From an uncultured Collinsella sp. (GTDB lineage: Bacteria; Actinomycetota; Coriobacteriia; Coriobacteriales; Coriobacteriaceae): a DNA stretch of 10,054 bases. Each line of letters begins with the position of its first letter. The stretch's first letter is position 1. The notes beneath the pieces were generated by a model. That model was not told where the DNA came from. It was given only the letters and a program-made list of their open reading frames with translations, and made no database searches. The stretch lies in NCBI GenBank assembly GCA_900552995.1, contig USBX01000023.1, positions 1 to 10,054 on the forward strand, in the 5' to 3' direction. Both the position numbers and the translations under genes were made by a program. Positions 6,701-10,054 of this stretch are shown here, piece after piece.

Positions 6701-6715
6701 GCGAGTTCGTATAGT
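6688..6715 (+). promoter_or_regulatory. Candidate promoter for GtrA copy 2
   Basis: TATAGT (6710-6715) is one base from the -10 consensus. TCTTGA/TTGAAA (starting at 6688 or 6690) could serve as the -35, with a spacer of 16 or 14 bases, the latter short. The predicted start near 6722 would give a leader of about 75 bases with a small hairpin, GCAAGG (6722-6727) with CCTTGC. This suggests the second GtrA gene is transcribed separately from the first. Confidence 0.4.
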
Positions 6716-6797
6716 TCTTGGCAAGGACCTTACGTTTCCCTTGCAAAAGCTCTAAAGTATCCTCTGCTCGATTCATCAACGCATTGGATGTGATTAC

Positions 6798-7205
6798 GTG
6801 CGCAAGGCACTGGCACAACCTCATACCAAGCAGTTCCTCAAGTTTGCTGTCGTGGGTCTTATCTCCTTTGGCATCGACTGGGGCATGCTCATTGCGCTCG
6901 TCGAGCTGTTTCACCTCGACTTTTTGATGAGCACCACGGTCTCGTTTACCACCTCCGTTGTGGTCAACTACTGGCTCAGCATGAAGTACGTGTTCGACCA
7001 TCGCGAAGGCATGAGCCGCAAGCGCGAGTTCACGATCTTCACTATCCTGTCGGTGATCGGCCTGGGCCTCAACGACCTGTACATGTTTGTGGGCGTCACG
7101 TTTTTGAGCATCGGCTACCAGGCCATGAAGGCCATCGCCACGTTCCTCGTCACCTGGTACAACTACTTCAGCCGTCGCTTCTTCCTCGAGGGCGCACGGT
7201 CGTAG
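6798..7205 (+). CDS. GtrA family four-helix membrane protein (copy 2)
   Basis: This 135-residue paralogue of the preceding gene has helices at about 13-36, 42-62, 76-99 and 105-126. It shares the KFxVVG...ID start and the conserved loop SMKYVFxHxEGMSR, followed by REF.IF..LSVIGL.LND, with copy 1; helices 2 and 4 have diverged more. It is expected to act in transport of lipid-linked sugars, but that is family knowledge only. The best start is GTG at 6798, with a weak GGATGTG site about 8 bases upstream; no in-frame ATG occurs before helix 1. Unlike copy 1 it has a 218-base upstream region with a candidate promoter and operator-like repeat, and it ends before a strong terminator. Start confidence is moderate; family confidence is high. 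Confidence 0.87.
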   Translation: MRKALAQPHTKQFLKFAVVGLISFGIDWGMLIALVELFHLDFLMSTTVSFTTSVVVNYWLSMKYVFDHREGMSRKREFTIFTILSVIGLGLNDLYMFVGVTFLSIGYQAMKAIATFLVTWYNYFSRRFFLEGARS

Positions 7206-7231
7206 TCGATTCACTATTTGCTTGAATGTAT

Positions 7232-7266
7232 AACCGGTTGGAATTCCCATTCCAACCGGTTTTTTT
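7232..7266 (+). terminator. Strong rho-independent terminator after GtrA copy 2
   Basis: A perfect 13-bp stem, AACCGGTTGGAAT (7232-7244) with ATTCCAACCGGTT (7249-7261), has a 4-base loop and runs into seven T residues (7260-7266). It lies 26 bases after the stop of the second GtrA gene. Without an A run of equal length on its left side, it is mainly directed rightward. Confidence 0.95.
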
Positions 7267-7305
7267 GTTTGCCGAAAGACCCGGCGACCAAGTCCTCTAC
7301 GCATG

Positions 7306-7344
7306 AAAAGCGGGCGGCCCGGATGTTTGTCCGAACCGCCCGCT
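7306..7344 (-). terminator. Terminator of the DUF4430/propeller gene pair
   Basis: Read on the minus strand, AGCGGGCGG (7344-7336) pairs with CCGCCCGCT (7317-7309) as a perfect 9-bp stem. The 18-base loop can extend pairing through a CGGA/TCCG inner stem, and a short T run (TTTT, 7309-7306) follows. It begins about 20 bases past the stop of the DUF4430 gene. Confidence 0.85.
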
Positions 7345-7365
7345 TGGTGCGCTATGTCGAGGTCA

Positions 7366-8259
7366 TTAGCCTGTAACGTAATACCAGACCACGTTGTCGC
7401 CGTTGGAGAGAGCGTAGTTGCTGCAGGCCGTCATGGGCGTTGTGCCGTTGACGGAGTACATCCAGCCGCTCGTGCCGCCGTACTGTTTCTCGGCCAAACC
7501 ACCAATCGCGGAGACATACGTGCCGTACGACGAGCCGCGTGCGTTGACAGAAAGGCCCAGCGCGCACAGGGCATCGTAGACGGTAGCACCTTCGTTAAAG
7601 GTAAAGGTGCCGCCAGAAGACACAGGATTGCCCACGGCGCTCGATGTGACCGAAACCGACACCGTAACGTAGTTGGACTCCTGCGAGCCGCCCTGTCCGC
7701 CCGAGGGAGCGCTTCCGCCATTAGAGCTGGAGGCTCCATCAGACGACTGGCCACCGCCAGACGCATTGGAAGTATCACCGACTCCCGTATTTTGGGCAGC
7801 GGATTTATCGCCAGACTTCTTGCCGTCCTGGTCCTCGGACTTCTTGTTATCCGAGTTCTTGTCCGATTCCTTGTTTGAAGACTCGGAATCGTCCTTGGAC
7901 TTGGACTCATCAGAATGCTTGGACTCATCTTTTGCGTCATTCGATGACTTAGAATCCTTGGAACTGGCCTCGCCCGAAGTCGTAGTCGAGCCAGACACCT
8001 TGGTGTCCTTGGTTACGACGCTCTCCCCCGTCACGGTCTGAATGATCCAGTCGATGGACCAGGCACCGCTCTCGGAAGGATGGACGAAACCCAGCGAGAC
8101 GACGATCAGAATGGTGCACGCGGCAGTCAGGACGCCGAGGAGCGTCTTGCGACGAGGGGCGGACGCCGCCGAAGCGGCGCCCTGTTGCTTTGCATCGTCG
8201 AACTGAATGAACGAGGAATCTGGTTGCTTGGGGTCAGCGTCCTTGGATTTATTGGACAC
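7366..8259 (-). CDS. Membrane-anchored surface protein with C-terminal DUF4430 domain
   Basis: Predicted 297-residue envelope protein. A polar cytoplasmic N-terminus (1-35) ends in RRK, followed by one membrane helix (about 40-59). An Asp/Lys/Ser/Glu-rich stalk (about 95-155) and a Gly/Ser/Asn linker lead to the DUF4430 fold (about 196-297). That domain is marked by GATVYDAL, GWMYSVNGT and the terminal NGDNVVWYYV, the pattern of the beta domain found at the end of transcobalamin-type proteins. Two cysteines lie in it (about 232 and 279). Cobalamin binding is not shown; DUF4430 alone does not establish a ligand. A GTG at 8268 directly abuts the upstream stop, but AGGTG lies 6 bases before the GTG at 8259, so I prefer the latter. 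The close junction suggests translational coupling with the upstream propeller gene. Confidence 0.85.
   Translation of the reverse strand: MSNKSKDADPKQPDSSFIQFDDAKQQGAASAASAPRRKTLLGVLTAACTILIVVSLGFVHPSESGAWSIDWIIQTVTGESVVTKDTKVSGSTTTSGEASSKDSKSSNDAKDESKHSDESKSKDDSESSNKESDKNSDNKKSEDQDGKKSGDKSAAQNTGVGDTSNASGGGQSSDGASSSNGGSAPSGGQGGSQESNYVTVSVSVTSSAVGNPVSSGGTFTFNEGATVYDALCALGLSVNARGSSYGTYVSAIGGLAEKQYGGTSGWMYSVNGTTPMTACSNYALSNGDNVVWYYVTG
7801..7970 (-). repeat. Asp/Lys/Ser/Glu-rich low-complexity stalk coding region
   Basis: This part of the DUF4430 gene encodes a highly charged, irregular run of Ser, Asp, Lys, Glu and Asn with no hydrophobic residues, typical of an extended linker holding a domain away from the membrane through the cell wall. 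It is compositionally similar to the stalk of the neighbouring propeller gene but not an exact tandem repeat. Confidence 0.75.
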
Positions 8260-8268
8260 AGCCCTCAC

Positions 8269-10007
8269 CTACCGACGTTTGGTGAACACGAACACGCCGA
8301 CGATGGCGAGACCGATGACGCCGGCGGCAACGCCAACAATGGCGAGCGGGTTGGTGCCAGTCTCCTGCTCGGAGGCACTAGAGGACTTCTTAGCAGTGGT
8401 CGTGGAAGCAGCACCCGTATCGGACTTGGAATCGGACTTCTTGTCGGACTTGTTGTCCTTCTTGTCAGACTTCTTGTCAGACTTCTTCTCGTCCTTCTTA
8501 TCAGACTTATCGGTGTCCTTCTTGTCGGACTTGTTGTCCTTGGTCTCGGTCTTGGTCGACACCGTCGTCTTGGTCGTCGGCTTATGACCCGGGGCGATAG
8601 CGCCGCCGGCCTGCTGGCCCTTCGTGCCGGAGCCGGAACCCGTGCCCGTGCCAGCACCGGAACCGTTGCCAGCGCCACCGTTGCCACCATTAGTGCCAGA
8701 ACCGCCATTGCCGCCAGGGTTGGTGGCATTCTTGGTCCACTTGGCATACAGCGTCAGATCGGCCGTCACCGGCGCGATAAAGTCATACGCCTGCGTGCAA
8801 GCCTCATCGGTATACCAACCGCTGAAAGTATAGCCATCGCGCGTCGGATCGGCCGGCTTGACCAGCTTGCCGTCGGCCGTAGCAACAAACTTAGTGTCGC
8901 AAGCAGACCCGCCGTTGGAATTAAAGGCAACCGTCCAAGACTCGACAGCCCCCAGCTTGAACAGAGTACCCGAATCATTGATGTAGTACAGGTTGCCAGA
9001 TGCATCGGTAATGACCGGAGAGTCGCAGTGCTGGTAATGGCCAGCCGCATCATAAATCTGCGTCGCCTCTGCATCGCCGAGCGTATAGCGATACACGCCA
9101 CCACCAGCAGAGTAGTTGACGTAATCCTTGCTATCCGCGCTGTTAACGGTGAAGTACACATAGATCTTGCCGCCCTGAACACTCACCAGCGGAGTAGCAG
9201 CAATACCGTTAAATCCGGCCGGCAGTTCTTTACCGTCAGCAGCGGTGACCATCGTGGTTTTACCGGTCTTCAGATTATAGAAAGCCAGAGCAGAGCCAGT
9301 AGCCGTCTGTCCGCCGACAATCAAGTTTTCGCCAGCCACCGCCGGTGCGCTCATGTTATTCGTAAGACCCAGGTCGACCGTCTTCTGCTCGCTCAGTACG
9401 CCCTTCGTCGAAAGCGAAATCACATGGAGCTTTCCATCGTGCGTCATCTGATAGAAGGTCGAACCATTGGACGGATCGGCGACACAGTCGGCGTTCGCGA
9501 GAGCGCCGAGCTTCATGGTCGAAACGACATCGCCCGTCGTCTTATCAATGCACTTAAGCGTACCCGCGCTCGTAGGAACAATGGCGTACTTATCCGTCAA
9601 AGCCGCACCAGTCCAGTAATAGCCCTCGGCAGGGTCGATGTTCTGCCAAGAAACTTCGCCCGTGGCAATCTTAATGCGCGCAAAGGAGCCGTTGCCGTAG
9701 GTCGCGTTGTAATTCTCGTCATACGAAATATCGACCGAGCCTACATAGACGTACTCGCCGTCCGAAACGACGGTGCAGGAGCTCTGCGTCAAGTCCGTCA
9801 AACCAGGCGTCAGCCACTTGCAGATCAGCTTGTCAGCAGTAATCGCCTGGACCGCACCGCCGTTGAGCGGAACGATGATAAGACCATTGGTATAGATCGG
9901 ACGAGAGGTATAGCTCACCTTGGAGGCAAGCGGCGCAGAGGCAACCTTTTTGCCCGTGGACGAATCGATCTTAATGAGCTCGTTCTCGGTCGCGATGTAC
10001 ACAAAGC
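8269..10007 (-). CDS. Surface beta-propeller protein with InlB-type repeat and C-terminal membrane anchor (5' truncated)
   Basis: The frame is open to the adapter junction, so the N-terminus and any signal peptide are missing; about 579 residues remain. Numbering from the GTG at 10002, residues 1 to about 350 contain repeated blades such as VYIATENELIKID, GGAVQAI and GTLKCIDKTTGDVV, the PQQ-like beta-propeller pattern. Residues about 358-422 form one InlB B/Listeria-Bacteroides-type repeat (FNSNGG ... GYTFSGWYTD ... LTLYAKW). A Gly/Asn-rich linker, a Lys/Asp/Ser stalk and a final hydrophobic helix (about 552-574) ending in TKRR follow. EQETG stands where an LPXTG sortase motif would be. The protein is therefore probably displayed outside, held by the tail or by a non-standard sortase. 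The ligand is unknown. The DUF4430 gene follows with only a few bases between them. Confidence 0.87.
8420..8540 (-). repeat. Imperfect 12-base tandem repeats encoding SDKK
   Basis: Within the propeller gene, a unit reading GACTTCTTGTCG or close variants on the plus strand recurs, encoding SDKK, DKSDKK and NKSDKK on the minus strand. The repeats form the charged stalk before the membrane anchor. Copies vary by single bases and by insertion of T or E residues. They are coding repeats; no spacers occur between copies. Confidence 0.8.
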
Positions 10008-10054
10008 CTGTCTCTTATACACATCTCCGAGCCCACGAGACACTCGCTAATCTC
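10008..10054 (+). other. Nextera read-2 adapter contamination (not genomic)
   Basis: The sequence begins with the inverted mosaic end CTGTCTCTTATACACATCT, continues with CCGAGCCCACGAGAC, and then has an 8-base index (ACTCGCTA) and the beginning of the P7 oligonucleotide. Genomic sequence ends at 10007. The propeller gene is cut here for technical reasons. Confidence 0.98.

Noticed and set aside
6601..6797. tRNA or known riboswitch in the spacer before GtrA copy 2
   Set aside because: I found no cloverleaf, no T-loop GTTCRA context with matching stems, and no recognisable riboswitch core.
8105..8125. Possible lipobox (LTAAC) in the membrane helix of the DUF4430 protein
   Set aside because: The -3 position is Thr instead of Leu/Val/Ile and the cysteine lies mid-helix, so a plain membrane anchor fits better.
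8420..8540. Regular repeats that might suggest a CRISPR array
   Set aside because: Units are 12 bases, contiguous, degenerate and in frame as SDKK codons. There are no spacers and no cas genes.
8080..10050. A 656-residue open frame on the plus strand opposite the surface-protein genes
   Set aside because: It is antisense to two genes with clear domains, is rich in Arg/Leu/Gly as expected from reversed GC-rich codons, spans the gene junction and runs into the adapter.

Overview
The window looks like one short-read contig. Both ends carry Nextera transposase adapter sequence (1-48 and 10008-10054), so about 9.96 kb is genomic and the genes touching each end are cut artificially. The DNA is GC-rich with G/C-ending codons. 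The gene content (class III fructose-bisphosphatase, DegV, GtrA proteins, Gram-positive surface proteins with Asp/Lys/Ser-rich stalks) suggests a gut actinobacterium of the Coriobacteriia, most likely Collinsella or a relative. That assignment is inference; there is no rRNA or other marker here.

Layout. 49-278 (+) is the C-terminal tail of an unrecognised protein, followed by an RsmB/RsmF-type RNA cytosine-5 methyltransferase (316-1419, +). Converging on it is a 56-residue single-pass membrane protein (1444-1614, -). A 363-residue TIM-barrel-like protein of unknown function (1806-2897, +) may have a leaderless transcript and ends in an intrinsic terminator. A DegV-family fatty-acid-binding protein (2978-3868, -) and a class III fructose-1,6-bisphosphatase (4189-6105, +) diverge from a 320-bp spacer rich in short repeats. 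Two tandem GtrA-family four-helix membrane proteins follow (6184-6579 and 6798-7205, +), the second with its own candidate promoter, and a very strong terminator closes that block. On the minus strand at the right end are two adjacent genes for surface proteins: a beta-propeller protein with an InlB-type repeat and a C-terminal membrane anchor (8269-10007, 5' end missing), then a DUF4430 protein (7366-8259), sharing a terminator at 7306-7344.

How the parts relate. Most of the window is housekeeping: RNA modification, gluconeogenesis and lipid binding. The accessory parts concern the envelope: the GtrA pair (probably moving polyprenyl-linked sugars) and the propeller/DUF4430 pair, which looks like one translationally coupled surface unit. 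I saw no mobile element, CRISPR array, tRNA, rRNA or recognisable defence system. The least explained pieces are the propeller/DUF4430 pair, the TIM-barrel-like protein, the small membrane protein, and the repeats in the intergenic regions at 3869-4188 and 6580-6797.
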